Counted from the stretch's first letter, positions 18,174 to 27,133 are shown. The stretch is DNA of 57,512 nucleotides from Taibaiella sp. (GCA_021740995.1 JAIOYR010000014.1:1-57512); one strand, 5' to 3'. A program made the numbers and translations. Notes: a model not told the origin generated them from the sequence alone.

Positions 18174-18824
18174 TCAATGCTGCTTCTTTTCACCAAAGCA
18201 CAAATCACCTGCATCTCCCAGACCCGGAACTATGTATTGGGCTGCGTTTAGCGCAGTGTCTATTGCACCCACCCAGATATGCACCTCGGGGAAGCTTTGC
18301 AGCACAGCCTCAATACCCTCCGGCGATGCTACTACAGATACTACGTGCAAATGCGATGGGGTACCATTTTCCAGAAGGGCAGTCAATGTCTGCACCATAG
18401 ATGCGCCTGAAGCCAACATAGGGTCTGCAAGTATCAGTGGTCTGGCTGTTAAGTCAGGACAAGCCAGATAACCCTGCTCCACCACAAAACTGTTGCCGGT
18501 GGTGTGCTTGCGGTAGGCACCTACAAATGCACTATCTGCCTCTTCAAACCAGGATAGCAGCCCCTGATGCAGCGGCAAGCCGGCACGGAGAATAGTAGCC
18601 AATACCGGCTGCACCGCCAGCACATTGCATAGCACTGCAGCCAACGGGGTTTGCACCTGTACCTGTGTAAAAACAAGTTTCTTACTGATTTCGTAAGCCG
18701 CCACCTGCCCTATGCGCTCTATGTTCTTTCGGAAACGGGCTCTATCTGCCTGTATTGTTACATCTCTCAATTCCCGCATCCATACCGATACCAATGAATT
18801 CTTTTCGCTTAGGTTTGTTACCAT
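18174..18824 (-). CDS. upp: Uracil phosphoribosyltransferase
   Basis: The 216-residue protein is full length for Upp, which makes UMP from uracil and PRPP. It has the PRPP-binding loop LILADPMLASGASM, the ATILRAGLPLHQGL segment and the C-terminal uracil-binding VPGLGDAGDLCFG. It is divergent from the sigma-factor gene, 57 bp apart. The 237-bp gap downstream (17937-18173) shows nothing clear. Confidence 0.96.
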   Translation of the reverse strand: MVTNLSEKNSLVSVWMRELRDVTIQADRARFRKNIERIGQVAAYEISKKLVFTQVQVQTPLAAVLCNVLAVQPVLATILRAGLPLHQGLLSWFEEADSAFVGAYRKHTTGNSFVVEQGYLACPDLTARPLILADPMLASGASMVQTLTALLENGTPSHLHVVSVVASPEGIEAVLQSFPEVHIWVGAIDTALNAAQYIVPGLGDAGDLCFGEKKQH

Positions 18825-18866
18825 CTCAATCTGATTTTCATCCTAAATATAATAACTATTACATCG

Positions 18867-18874
18867 TAACTTTG
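18867..18874 (+). promoter_or_regulatory. Bacteroidota -7 box (TAACTTTG) for the sigma-factor gene
   Basis: TAACTTTG ends 7 nt before the ATG at 18882. The transcript would have almost no 5' leader. Confidence 0.45.
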
Positions 18875-18881
18875 AATACAG

Positions 18882-19463
18882 ATGTCATCAGACAGAAATA
18901 CAAACCCCAACTTTCTGGAACCCGCTCAATGGATAAATCGATATTCCGATTTGTTGCATGGATTTGTGTGCAGCCGCATCGCGGATACCATTGCCGCACA
19001 AGACGTTGTACAGGAGGTTTTCTATAGTGCCTGGAAAGCAAAAGACAACTACAAAGGCCAATCTTCAGAAAAAAACTGGCTGTTTGCGATATGTAAGAAT
19101 AAAATTACTGACTATTATAGAAAACAAGCAAAGGAAATAATGTCGCAGCTTACCGAAATTGAAGCATCTGGCTTCTTTAATGGAGCAGACCACTGGCGTG
19201 AAGGAAATGCGCCCAATGACTGGGGAATCAACTACAACCAAACCATAGAAACTAAAGAGTTTTACCATATTCTTGAATTGTGCAAGAACAAACTACAACA
19301 ACTGCAAAGGGCAGTATTTGTACTGAAGTATATGGATGAAATGGATTCTGATAAAATCTGCAAGGAACTGGAAATATCACCGTCATACTACTGGACGTTG
19401 ATGCATCGTGCCAAACTGCAGCTGCGAACCTGTATAGAAAAGAACTGGTTCGGTAAAAAATAG
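18882..19463 (+). CDS. ECF-type RNA polymerase sigma factor
   Basis: The 193-residue protein has sigma region 2 (about 25-95: LLHGFVCSRI, AQDVVQEVFYSAWKA, NWLFAICKNKITDYYRKQ) and region 4 (about 130-185: LQRAVFVLKYMDEMDSDKICKELEISPSYYWTLMHRAK). It should direct polymerase to a small regulon. The next gene starts 4 bp downstream and encodes a small Cys/His protein that looks like its anti-sigma factor. Confidence 0.93.
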   Translation: MSSDRNTNPNFLEPAQWINRYSDLLHGFVCSRIADTIAAQDVVQEVFYSAWKAKDNYKGQSSEKNWLFAICKNKITDYYRKQAKEIMSQLTEIEASGFFNGADHWREGNAPNDWGINYNQTIETKEFYHILELCKNKLQQLQRAVFVLKYMDEMDSDKICKELEISPSYYWTLMHRAKLQLRTCIEKNWFGKK

Positions 19464-19467
19464 AGTA

Positions 19468-19710
19468 ATGAAAAACTTGTTCATGTATACCTGTAAAGAA
19501 GCTACTTACCTTATCTCAAAAAAGGAAGAAGGGAAACTAACTTTTATACAAAATATAAAGTTGCGCCTGCACATCAGCATGTGCAAGTTTTGTAAGCTCT
19601 TTGAGAAACAAAACAAATGTATAATCGACAATATCAGGAAACTGAACGATACAGAAATAAAACTGCCTGCCGAAATAAAGAGCAACATATCCGAAAACCT
19701 AAAAGGATAA
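19468..19710 (+). CDS. Small zinc-finger-like anti-sigma factor
   Basis: This 80-residue protein starts with TCKEATYLISKKEEG and has LRLHISMCKFCKLFEKQ, which gives the His-x3-Cys-x2-Cys core of zinc-binding anti-sigma domains. It has no membrane segment, so it would act in the cytoplasm. The 4-bp spacing behind the sigma gene supports a sigma/anti-sigma pair. Zinc or redox sensing is inference. Confidence 0.82.
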   Translation: MKNLFMYTCKEATYLISKKEEGKLTFIQNIKLRLHISMCKFCKLFEKQNKCIIDNIRKLNDTEIKLPAEIKSNISENLKG

Positions 19711-19828
19711 ACACTCGCAAGTATAGAGGAAGACATCTGATTGCACCTCAAAAAAAAGATTTCAAACGTTGTAAGGATTTCGCCAATCAATCGTCTTTAA
19801 CTGTATAACAATCTAAACAAACAGACAA

Positions 19829-20035
19829 ATGAAAACAGTAAAACTGATTGCAGCATCGCTGCTGATTGCAGCATCAATAGGCAACCATGCCTATGCAGGC
19901 GAAAAAGGTAAAAAAATGAAAAAACATAAGTGCACGGAAACCTGCCATAAAGACGGCAAGTGCACTATGGCTCATGGCGAGAAAGGGCACTCCTGTATAG
20001 ATGCGTGCAAAAAAGCTTCAGACAAAAAGATGTGA
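19829..20035 (+). CDS. Small exported Cys/His-rich peptide
   Basis: The 68-residue product has a signal peptide (MKTVKLIAASLLIAAS, cleavage near AYAG). The 45-residue mature part has five Cys and four His, arranged as HKCTETCHKDGKC and HSCIDAC, in a lysine-rich background. This looks like a metal-binding or disulfide-rich periplasmic peptide. It follows the sigma/anti-sigma genes by 118 bp and is closed by a terminator, so it may be the regulated target. No family recognised. Confidence 0.8.
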   Translation: MKTVKLIAASLLIAASIGNHAYAGEKGKKMKKHKCTETCHKDGKCTMAHGEKGHSCIDACKKASDKKM

Positions 20036-20053
20036 GTGTGTGTAGTGTGTGTG

Positions 20054-20086
20054 AAAGGGGCTTTCTTGTAAAGCTCCTTTTTTCGC
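20054..20086 (+). terminator. Intrinsic terminator after the Cys/His peptide gene
   Basis: AAAGGGGCTTT (20054-20064) pairs with AAAGCTCCTTT (20070-20080, one G-T pair) and runs into a T stretch. It closes the sigma-factor cluster. Confidence 0.7.
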
Positions 20087-20096
20087 ATGTAGACCG

Positions 20097-20768
20097 GTGA
20101 AAAACAATATTTTCAGAAAAGATCCGTTATCTAAAACAGTACAAACTTCAATTCCCCTACCGTTGTTAAAAAAACACCTTTTTCTTCTGCTAATGTCCTG
20201 TATACTGCTACTGGCCGGGCTTAGCCCGGTGGCGGCACAGAGCGGCATTGTGAAAAGCTATTTTGCTGAAGCCAAAAACGACAAGGTATATCTGAGGTGG
20301 ATAATGGCTGCAGGAAACACCTGCAACGGAATAGAAATATCCCGGTCTACTGATGGCGCAAACTACACCCTGATAGGCAATATATATGGTGTGTGTGGTA
20401 GTGAAGATACCGCCCAGACATTTGAGTTCACCGACGAAAATCCGCTGAAAAACAAAACAAACTTCTACCGCCTCACTTTCGGCAGTCTGGGAGCAACAGA
20501 AACCCGCTCCGTTTTTGTGATTTCAGAAACCGACTACATCCTTTACCCCAATCCTGCAAGCACCAGAGCACTGTTGTTATTTGAAAACAATGCAGCAAAT
20601 ACCGCAACACTTGTAGTGTATGATATAGCAGGGAGACAGGTACATAAATCGGTTACAAAAGCAGACATCACACAGATTGAAGTATCCTACCTACCGGCAG
20701 GCATCTACCCTTTTGTTCTTTCATTGCAGGGGAAAATGTTACGAGGGAAATTGCGTGTACTGCATTAA
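20097..20768 (+). CDS. Small secreted protein with T9SS type A sorting domain
   Basis: The frame encodes a signal peptide (LFLLLMSCILLLAG, cleavage after VAAQ), a single FN3-like domain (VYLRWIMAAGNTCNGIEISR, TNFYRLTFG) and a T9SS type A sorting domain (ILYPNPASTRALLL, PAGIYPFVLSLQG). The start is uncertain: GTG at 20097 gives a long basic leader, TTG at 20163 gives a standard signal peptide. Its only real content is the exported domain, so it may be a small surface scaffold. The gene ends 9 bp from the convergent gldN. Confidence 0.75.
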   Translation: MKNNIFRKDPLSKTVQTSIPLPLLKKHLFLLLMSCILLLAGLSPVAAQSGIVKSYFAEAKNDKVYLRWIMAAGNTCNGIEISRSTDGANYTLIGNIYGVCGSEDTAQTFEFTDENPLKNKTNFYRLTFGSLGATETRSVFVISETDYILYPNPASTRALLLFENNAANTATLVVYDIAGRQVHKSVTKADITQIEVSYLPAGIYPFVLSLQGKMLRGKLRVLH

Positions 20769-20777
20769 AAAATAATA

Positions 20778-21446
20778 TTACTTGTTGTTGAAATCCACCA
20801 CTTTTTTTATCTCGCTACCAAAGTTGCGCCCTTCGAAGTAATTATCCCATGTAGCCGCAATACCCGCATCGGGGGTGCTATACTGCGACAAAAACTCCCT
20901 GTTGTCAGGGTAGTATATCCAGAAGAGGGGCTTCTCAGAGGTTGTACCGTCTGCATTTACAACACTTGCTACCGGGGCAATGCCAAGTATGCGCACCTCA
21001 ATTTTTTTAGTGTCCTTCACATACAGCCAGTCTTCTTTCACTATATACTTAGCTGCACTCGGTTGCAGTTTGTCGCCTGCCGGCATATTCAACCGGGCTA
21101 ACAACTGCTCATAAGTGAGCTCGGTCGTAAACCGGTCATCGGCAGCACTATATATCTTTACTCGCCCACTTTTTATTCCTGTAGCAAGCACCTCCATCAG
21201 TCCCTGTCCGTTGTTGCCTGCATCACCTTTCAGGAAGGGAGCATTTTTCTTATCGTTACAGTCTACTTCCCGCCACACACGCTTCTTCCATACTATGTCC
21301 TTTTCCATTATTCGCTCCCATGGCTTGTAGTTGCTCCCGGCTTTCTCTGTCGGTGCAGTTACTACATTGTCCTGTGCAAAAAGCACATTACCCATCGCAA
21401 TACTACCGGCAACCATTACAGGCAACAAAAAGTGTTTTATAGACAT
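20778..21446 (-). CDS. gldN: GldN/PorN-type T9SS component
   Basis: The ATG at 21446 gives a signal peptide (MSIKHFLLPVMVAGS, cleavage after LFAQ). The mature protein has GldN features: IVWKKRVWREVDCNDKKN, the ITxxDWLYVKDTKKIEVRILGIAPV strand set, PLFWIYYPDNREFLSQY and a C-terminal YFEGRNFGSEIKKV. GldN forms the periplasmic ring of the type IX secretion motor with GldK. It is 222 residues, slightly short, and stands alone without gldK, gldL or gldM, so it may be an extra paralogue. Confidence 0.8.
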   Translation of the reverse strand: MSIKHFLLPVMVAGSIAMGNVLFAQDNVVTAPTEKAGSNYKPWERIMEKDIVWKKRVWREVDCNDKKNAPFLKGDAGNNGQGLMEVLATGIKSGRVKIYSAADDRFTTELTYEQLLARLNMPAGDKLQPSAAKYIVKEDWLYVKDTKKIEVRILGIAPVASVVNADGTTSEKPLFWIYYPDNREFLSQYSTPDAGIAATWDNYFEGRNFGSEIKKVVDFNNK

Positions 21447-21555
21447 GCTCGTATATTTTGAGAATAAAAAATAGTGATTTTTTTGCAAATGCGAACTCAA
21501 ACAAAAAATCTGGTCGATAAATACTTGTAATCAAAAATAACAGGAAGAATGGCTA

Positions 21556-21819
21556 TTATTTCTGGTAATGATATCGAACAGAGTAAACGATGATTTTATC
21601 AGATTCAACCTTGTAAACTATTCTATGTTCGTCATTTATTCTCCTCGACCACCATTCTGACCAATTATATTTGAGCCGCTCAGGCTTACCAATACCGGCA
21701 AAAGGCTCTTCTTGAATTGCCTCAATAAGTTGCCGGATTCTTTTAAGAATAATAACATTTCCGGACTTTTTCCAAAATTCAACGTCTTCCAGAGCCGCCG
21801 GCATAAATATCACTTCCAT
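21556..21819 (-). CDS. YoeB-family mRNA interferase toxin
   Basis: The 87-residue protein matches Txe/YoeB toxins: FMPAALEDVEFWKK, PFAGIGKPERLKYNWSEWWSRRINDEHRIVYKV and a C-terminal VRYHYQK, with the catalytic His/Tyr region retained. YoeB cuts mRNA on the ribosome. The gene overlaps its upstream antitoxin by 10 bp, so it is translated with it. Confidence 0.92.
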   Translation of the reverse strand: MEVIFMPAALEDVEFWKKSGNVIILKRIRQLIEAIQEEPFAGIGKPERLKYNWSEWWSRRINDEHRIVYKVESDKIIVYSVRYHYQK

Positions 21820-22031
21820 ATTTCATCGAGTGTTATACTTACTCCTTTGCCGCTTTTTTCTTGTTCTGCCGCTTCGTCCAGCCGCCGCTTCATTTCAGCC
21901 GATGCAGAAAGGTATTCAGTTTCATCCTGCTCCTTCTCACTTGTTTTGTAGCTAATATGTAGTGCATCAAGAAACATCCTTATGGCTGTTTCCTGACTAC
22001 TATCTACGGGATGTATTGTCAACGTATTCAT
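21810..22031 (-). CDS. Antitoxin partner of YoeB-like toxin
   Basis: The 73-residue protein is acidic, has an N-terminal beta strand (MNTLTIHPVD) and a charged helix ending ITLDEIWK. It precedes and overlaps the toxin gene in the usual antitoxin-first order. Many Bacteroidota antitoxins of this kind share the SAEMKRRLDEA helix. It should bind the toxin and its own promoter. Confidence 0.85.
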   Translation of the reverse strand: MNTLTIHPVDSSQETAIRMFLDALHISYKTSEKEQDETEYLSASAEMKRRLDEAAEQEKSGKGVSITLDEIWK

Positions 22032-22079
22032 ACAAGCAAATATACCAAATAATTGTGTAACCCTACACTATCAGTACCC

Positions 22080-23246
22080 CTACAGTTCCATAAGAAAAAG
22101 CTCCGACGCCACCCTGTCTGCAAATAGTTTTCCGGCGGCGGTAAGCAACAGTTTCCGGCCATCCTGCCACAGCCATTTCTTTTCCTGAAATAAATGACTG
22201 CTCTTTTCTACAATTGTAGCCACAGATGAGCCCCATTTTTGAGCTACCACATCCAGGTCGCAACCCCACATGGTGCGCAGCGATGTCATTATGTATTCGT
22301 TCAGGTGCTCATGGGGGCGCAGTATCTCTTCCTCAAAATCCAGCCTGCCTTCCCTGAGTATGTTTTGTGTATACCGTGCATTGTTCGACACGTTCCACCG
22401 CCGGCGGGATGCCCCGTCGAACGAGTGAGCCGATGGTCCTATACCCAGGTAGGGCAGCCCCCGCCAGTAGTTGGTATTGTGTATAGCATACTGCCCTGGT
22501 CTTGCCAGGTTCGATATCTCGTAATGCTCATAACCCATAGCCGGTGCGGCTTCCATCAGCAGCTCAAACTGTGCTGCCGACTGGCTCGCATCTACCGGAG
22601 CGGCATTTTTATGGGCAATTGCATATTGTAGTGCAGTCTTGTCTTCCACCGTAAGGGCATAAGCCGAGAAATGCGGAATATGGAGCGCAGCTACCTTTGC
22701 CAGATTCTGTTTCCAGGCAGCATCATCCATACCCGGCACACCGTATATCAGGTCTATAGTCAGTTGTTCGAAGCCCGCATCCTGCGATGCCTTGATGGCA
22801 GCATCTGCCTGCTGGGCTGTGTGTGCCCGTTTCATATAGAGCAGGTCCTGCTCCCTGAATGACTGTATACCTATACTGAACCTGCTGATGGGCGTAGTAC
22901 GCAATGAGCGCAGATAGGTTTTGTCCAGGTCGTCCGGGTTAGCCTCCAGTGTACATTCTTTCAGCTCATTTATTGTATGGTATTTACCTATCGCGTCTAT
23001 CAGCCTGTTTATTTCATCGGCACTGAGCAGTGATGGTGTGCCACCACCAAAGTAGATCGTCTCTATAGCCGCACCCTGCAGGTAGTCGCGCTGCATTTCT
23101 ATTTCCTGCATCATAGCCTGCAGCACATCCTCCTTATGACTGAGCGAGGTGGAAAAATGAAAATTGCAATAAATACACGCCTGCCTGCAAAAAGGTATAT
23201 GCAGGTATATGCCTGCGGTTGGAGGTGGCAAGTGCGGTAGTGACAT
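22080..23246 (-). CDS. hemW: Radical SAM heme chaperone HemW
   Basis: The ATG at 23246 yields 388 residues starting just before GIYLHIPFCRQACIYCNF, which has the radical SAM Cx3Cx2C cluster motif, followed by IYFGGGTPSLL. YMKRAHTAQQ, LTIDLIYGVPG and the C-terminal HemW domain (YLGIGPSAHSFDG, YIMTSLRTMWGCDL) are present. HemW delivers heme to respiratory proteins. True coproporphyrinogen dehydrogenases carry a longer N-terminus. An upstream ATG exists in the frame but adds a non-conserved leader. Confidence 0.93.
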   Translation of the reverse strand: MSLPHLPPPTAGIYLHIPFCRQACIYCNFHFSTSLSHKEDVLQAMMQEIEMQRDYLQGAAIETIYFGGGTPSLLSADEINRLIDAIGKYHTINELKECTLEANPDDLDKTYLRSLRTTPISRFSIGIQSFREQDLLYMKRAHTAQQADAAIKASQDAGFEQLTIDLIYGVPGMDDAAWKQNLAKVAALHIPHFSAYALTVEDKTALQYAIAHKNAAPVDASQSAAQFELLMEAAPAMGYEHYEISNLARPGQYAIHNTNYWRGLPYLGIGPSAHSFDGASRRRWNVSNNARYTQNILREGRLDFEEEILRPHEHLNEYIMTSLRTMWGCDLDVVAQKWGSSVATIVEKSSHLFQEKKWLWQDGRKLLLTAAGKLFADRVASELFLMEL

Positions 23247-23446
23247 GCGGCAAAGGTAAGACTGTCTTAAACATGATTGAAAAGATAAAAAGTTCAAGTA
23301 TTCAGTAGTCTGACTACTTGCTTATCATCAAATATTATTATGGTTTTTTAGATTTAAATGCTACCCGAATTGTTGTTCGATTAACACAATTCTCAAAAAA
23401 TCAATTCAATTACTTGGTTATTCTTTCACAAAATCATTTATATATA

Positions 23447-23454
23447 TATCTTTG
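23447..23454 (+). promoter_or_regulatory. Bacteroidota -7 box (TATCTTTG)
   Basis: TATCTTTG lies 18 nt before the ATG at 23473, the usual distance, in an AT-rich stretch. Confidence 0.45.
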
Positions 23455-23472
23455 AAAGACTAAGCAACCACT

Positions 23473-23676
23473 ATGTGGCAGGATTATATAGAGCAGAAAA
23501 AAGAAGTATTGGGAGGTCGTCCGGTGATTAAAAACACCCGGATAAGTGTGGATATGGTGCTCGAAAAAATTGGTAAAGGAGTAACTATAGAACAGTTGCT
23601 GGAAATTTACCCCGAAGTCACAAAGATAGAACTGCTAGCCTGTATCAGCTTTGATACACAGCACTTTACCCGATAG
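23473..23676 (+). CDS. DUF433 protein (antitoxin-like)
   Basis: The 67-residue protein is a complete DUF433 unit: GGRPVIKNTRISVDMVLEKIGKG, then VTIEQLLEIYPEVTKIELLACISF. DUF433 proteins have a helix-turn-helix and often act as antitoxins beside a PIN or DUF5615 toxin. No such partner is next to it here, so it is either solitary or has another role. Confidence 0.9.
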   Translation: MWQDYIEQKKEVLGGRPVIKNTRISVDMVLEKIGKGVTIEQLLEIYPEVTKIELLACISFDTQHFTR

Positions 23677-23748
23677 TCGGAGACAGAAGGAAAACCAAAT
23701 TTTAGCAATAGGAATGAGCACTTATTTTCGTTTCCTTACCTTTAAACG

Positions 23749-24144
23749 ATGGAAAAACCCAGACTCGACAAATATCTTTGGTCTATACGCCTGTTCAAAA
23801 CCCGCACACAAGCCACTGCAGCTATAGATAGTGGCAAGGTAAAGATAAATGGTGCTGCGGTAAAACCATCGCGTGCGGTGAACATAGGTGACCACTATCA
23901 GGTGAAAACAGAACAAGGGAAAAAGACAATAGAAGTAACCGCTCTGCTGGGCAACCGTGTAGGCTACGAAGAAGCTATAAAACACTACCTGGACATAACA
24001 CCAGAGGAAGATAAGGTCACAAACCCCGGCATGGCACATAGTTTCTACACAGGGAAACGCCTAAGTAAAACAGGCCACCCCACTAAGAAACAGCGGCGTG
24101 ACCTGGATGACTTTTTGAACGAAGGAATTGAAGCGGACCTTTAA
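23749..24144 (+). CDS. S4-domain RNA-binding protein (Hsp15-like)
   Basis: The 131-residue protein starts with an S4 domain (MEKPRLDKYLWSIRLFKTRTQA, IDSGKVKINGAAVKPSRAVNIGD) and has a basic C-terminal tail (TKKQRRDLDDFLN). Hsp15-like proteins rescue stalled 50S subunits. A weak -7 box (TACCTTTA) is about 6-12 nt before the ATG. Confidence 0.9.
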   Translation: MEKPRLDKYLWSIRLFKTRTQATAAIDSGKVKINGAAVKPSRAVNIGDHYQVKTEQGKKTIEVTALLGNRVGYEEAIKHYLDITPEEDKVTNPGMAHSFYTGKRLSKTGHPTKKQRRDLDDFLNEGIEADL

Positions 24145-24149
24145 GCAGT

Positions 24150-25337
24150 TTAGAATACACCTACATAATTACCTGGTATAGTAAATGTCCAGTTGAGCCC
24201 GCCATCTGCACTTTCATAAATGCCCTTGTTGGTAGCAAGGTATATGAATTTGCGAACGTTGCCATTCTTATAGACCATCTTTTTTGCAGCTATGCTGCGT
24301 ACCGTCAGGTTAGAGCCCAAGCCTTTGTTGCTTGCCTGCCATGTGCCTGTGTGCACATTCAGTATATACAGTCCTTTTCCGGCAGTACCTATCAGGCACA
24401 CTTCCTCAAAGGGTGATTCTATACACAACAATGAAGTGTTTGCAGGCAGCCCTGAGTATTGTTTCCAGTTTTTACCCAGATCGTCGCTATACCAGGCACC
24501 ATAGCGGCAAAGCGCATCTATAGCAATAAGCCTGTTGTTCATATGTCCCAGATAAAAATAGCCTGTATCGGTATAAGTAGTGCCATATGGCGGCAGCGGA
24601 GTGCCTGATGTGTTACCCCCATAAATGTAAGGGATAGCATCCGGATTGGCCGTTACTTCGCGCCACCTGTTTGCATACACAGATTCATCCCTACCCGCTC
24701 TTACAAAATTGCGGTGATGTGCACGGTCGTTCTCAGCCGGTCCTGAATATGCCAGTCCGCAAAGTGTGCCGTTTGCCAGCATAGTCAATGATTTCATGCG
24801 CACCGGCAGTTTGCCTACATCTACAGTATCATAAGTGCCATCAAGCCCCCAGGAGCCCGGATTGCCGGAGTTGTCGCTATACACAAGCCCCAGCCAGTTC
24901 TTACCGGCGTCAGGTGAGGCAGACATCGTATATACCCTATTGTCCCACTTAGGCAGTGTTACAAGCATACTCTGATTTAGATCCACCAGTTGCCCCATAC
25001 AGGAAGTATCAGGATAGGTAAACAATGTATCGTAAGTGCGGTTGAAGTTTTTACCGCTATTATTGCTATAATAAAGGTGATGCTTGGCCCACAATATATT
25101 GTTGCCACTTACGCTGATCGCGCGGCAACCTTTACCATCAGGCGGGAAGATAAAATTGCCATAAGTCCTGCCGTCATTGGTCTTGTACATGGCACCCGAT
25201 GAATCAGAAAAAAACAAACTGAACGGTGTTTGCACCACATTGTTATTGTCAATACCATTCGACCGTTTGCAACTTTGCAACCCTGCCACACCCAATGTAA
25301 GCAAGCCAAAAATATAATATAGGGACGATTTACGCAT
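24150..25337 (-). CDS. Beta-propeller lipoprotein with Asp-box repeats
   Basis: The lipoprotein signal ends in a lipobox LQSC (Cys23). The 370-residue mature part has at least four Asp-box turns (YYSNNSGKNF, SASPDAGKNWLG, YSDDLGKNWKQ, ESADGGLNWTF), as found in sialidase-like and Ycf48-like propellers. It would face the periplasm or cell surface. Catalytic residues of sialidases are not evident, so binding is more likely than hydrolysis. It sits 75 bp downstream of the DUF4836 gene. Confidence 0.78.
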   Translation of the reverse strand: MRKSSLYYIFGLLTLGVAGLQSCKRSNGIDNNNVVQTPFSLFFSDSSGAMYKTNDGRTYGNFIFPPDGKGCRAISVSGNNILWAKHHLYYSNNSGKNFNRTYDTLFTYPDTSCMGQLVDLNQSMLVTLPKWDNRVYTMSASPDAGKNWLGLVYSDNSGNPGSWGLDGTYDTVDVGKLPVRMKSLTMLANGTLCGLAYSGPAENDRAHHRNFVRAGRDESVYANRWREVTANPDAIPYIYGGNTSGTPLPPYGTTYTDTGYFYLGHMNNRLIAIDALCRYGAWYSDDLGKNWKQYSGLPANTSLLCIESPFEEVCLIGTAGKGLYILNVHTGTWQASNKGLGSNLTVRSIAAKKMVYKNGNVRKFIYLATNKGIYESADGGLNWTFTIPGNYVGVF

Positions 25338-25412
25338 CTTTTGCTGGTTTAATAAAACAAGTTAACAAAGATAAGTATTAAAGTGAGATATTTTAATCAT
25401 AAAAAAACAATA

Positions 25413-27068
25413 TCACTTTGTACTCAAGCTGTTTATATCATTCATTCTCATGCCGAAATCTATAAGCTCCAGAATACTGTTTTCATCCGTATTAATAAAA
25501 TTTATCTCCAAATCGAACTTGTAAGCACTATCTACGTACTTTCCGCCGTGCAGCGATACGTTATCCAGCAGCTTTTTGCTCTCTGCTATCACGGCAGAGT
25601 CGCGGGGTGAGCTGGAAACAGCGGGGTCTACATCCTGAAACAGCTGCCTGATATCCAGACACAGCGCAAACGGATAACCATAGGCTTTCTTCGCTATATG
25701 GCCTTTCATTTTAGCCGATTTGAAGCTGCCGTCCAGAATGCCCGTGGCATAACTGCGCTTGTTAGATATTACCGCATATTGCCCGTCCTTCATCAGGTAT
25801 ACCGAGTCGCTGGTAGTGAGTGGCATTACATAGCCGGTACCATATGGCTGCAACCCATTGCCGGCGGCTGTCATCTCCAGCAGTTTGTCAAAGTTTGCTT
25901 TATTATTGATTTTGACGACATAGGTCATGGTCATGCCAGCCTTTTGTTCCTTGTGGGTTACCAGCGTACCTATAAAGCTGTCTGTTCGGTATACTGCCCC
26001 CAGGCTGAAGTCGTTCATCTGAATGGTCATATCGCCGGTAAATGCGTCCAGCACATAGTCCACGTCCAGCCCCTGAGTGGTCAATGCCACATTGGTGATA
26101 CCAAAAAGCCCAGCCTGCTCCAGCAATGATTTCACCCCCTTGGGTGAAATGTGCATAGACAGCAGCATATCCAGTGTATTCTTGGGCAGACGGTCCAGCA
26201 TGTCCTTATCTGTATCCAACTCCCCGAAATCCTGAGCAGCTGATGCAACCTGAGACGGCAGGTAATAACTAATAGCCCCTACAATTTTACCCTTCTTGAA
26301 ATCGAAACCCGATGTAAGTATCGCATCCTTCCATGCAGCCGATGACAGCGATATGCCACTCACCTCCATATTCATACCACCGGTATAGTCTGCTACCAGT
26401 GTGCCATAATTGAGCCAGAAAGAAAGGTCATAGCCATGTGCAGCAAAGGCGGCAAACCGCTTGTTATTTACCATAGGGTTGATTGCCGGCACACTGAATG
26501 CCTTATCCATTTCGGCAAGTATGAGGGTGCTGCTCCCTGCAGTGTCCTGCCCCTCGCCTTGCTCCGTAGCATCAGCCACGGTTGCAGCATTGATGATGAT
26601 GAGCAGGTCCGGTGTCCAGCCTACATACATGCCGGTGCCCAGCATGGCCTCTTTGCGACCTGCGCGTTGTAATATCTGCACCTGCGGGAACACCAGCTTT
26701 ATGTATGCCTCCCATTGCGCTGCATCGCTCAGCGGCAACAGGCCCGCTACCAGATTGCCCCCTTCAAAACGGGTATCGGCACGGGTATAAACATAAAAGG
26801 TATTGGTAACGTCGAAGCCGGCGTTCTCAATACCTCCCATGGCATCTGCCGCATTCTTTGCGGGCATCCGCCTTTGTATTTCTTTAAAAAGTTTGCTGCC
26901 TGTTATCAGGTTCCAGGCTATTTTTTTGCTCAGCGAGCGGAGGTTTACCCCCACTACCGCTACCGCATCTGCAGGTATGTACTGTGCATTGTCCGGCATC
27001 TTGCTGCAAGCCTCCAGCAGCATTACCGCCATAAACAGAACCATATACCTGCGTGCAACTTGTAGCAT
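25413..27068 (-). CDS. DUF4836 family lipoprotein
   Basis: The ATG at 27068 gives a lipoprotein signal (MLQVARRYMVLFMAVML) with Cys at LLEACSK. The mature protein starts with MPDNAQYIPADAVAVVGVNLRSL, typical of DUF4836 proteins, which are large Bacteroidota lipoproteins of unknown function. It is 551 residues and has no active-site motif I recognise. It lies 65 bp downstream of the DUF3127 gene. Confidence 0.8.
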   Translation of the reverse strand: MLQVARRYMVLFMAVMLLEACSKMPDNAQYIPADAVAVVGVNLRSLSKKIAWNLITGSKLFKEIQRRMPAKNAADAMGGIENAGFDVTNTFYVYTRADTRFEGGNLVAGLLPLSDAAQWEAYIKLVFPQVQILQRAGRKEAMLGTGMYVGWTPDLLIIINAATVADATEQGEGQDTAGSSTLILAEMDKAFSVPAINPMVNNKRFAAFAAHGYDLSFWLNYGTLVADYTGGMNMEVSGISLSSAAWKDAILTSGFDFKKGKIVGAISYYLPSQVASAAQDFGELDTDKDMLDRLPKNTLDMLLSMHISPKGVKSLLEQAGLFGITNVALTTQGLDVDYVLDAFTGDMTIQMNDFSLGAVYRTDSFIGTLVTHKEQKAGMTMTYVVKINNKANFDKLLEMTAAGNGLQPYGTGYVMPLTTSDSVYLMKDGQYAVISNKRSYATGILDGSFKSAKMKGHIAKKAYGYPFALCLDIRQLFQDVDPAVSSSPRDSAVIAESKKLLDNVSLHGGKYVDSAYKFDLEINFINTDENSILELIDFGMRMNDINSLSTK

Positions 27069-27133
27069 CCTGTACCTGCATTTATATGGGCATACCGCAG
27101 ACAATAGTCATTATCTGCGGTATACTCATTTAT

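Noticed and set aside
17940-18251. 103-residue plus-strand ORF between DUF1015 and upp
   Set aside because: It overlaps the upp 3' end, has no signal or motif and looks random.
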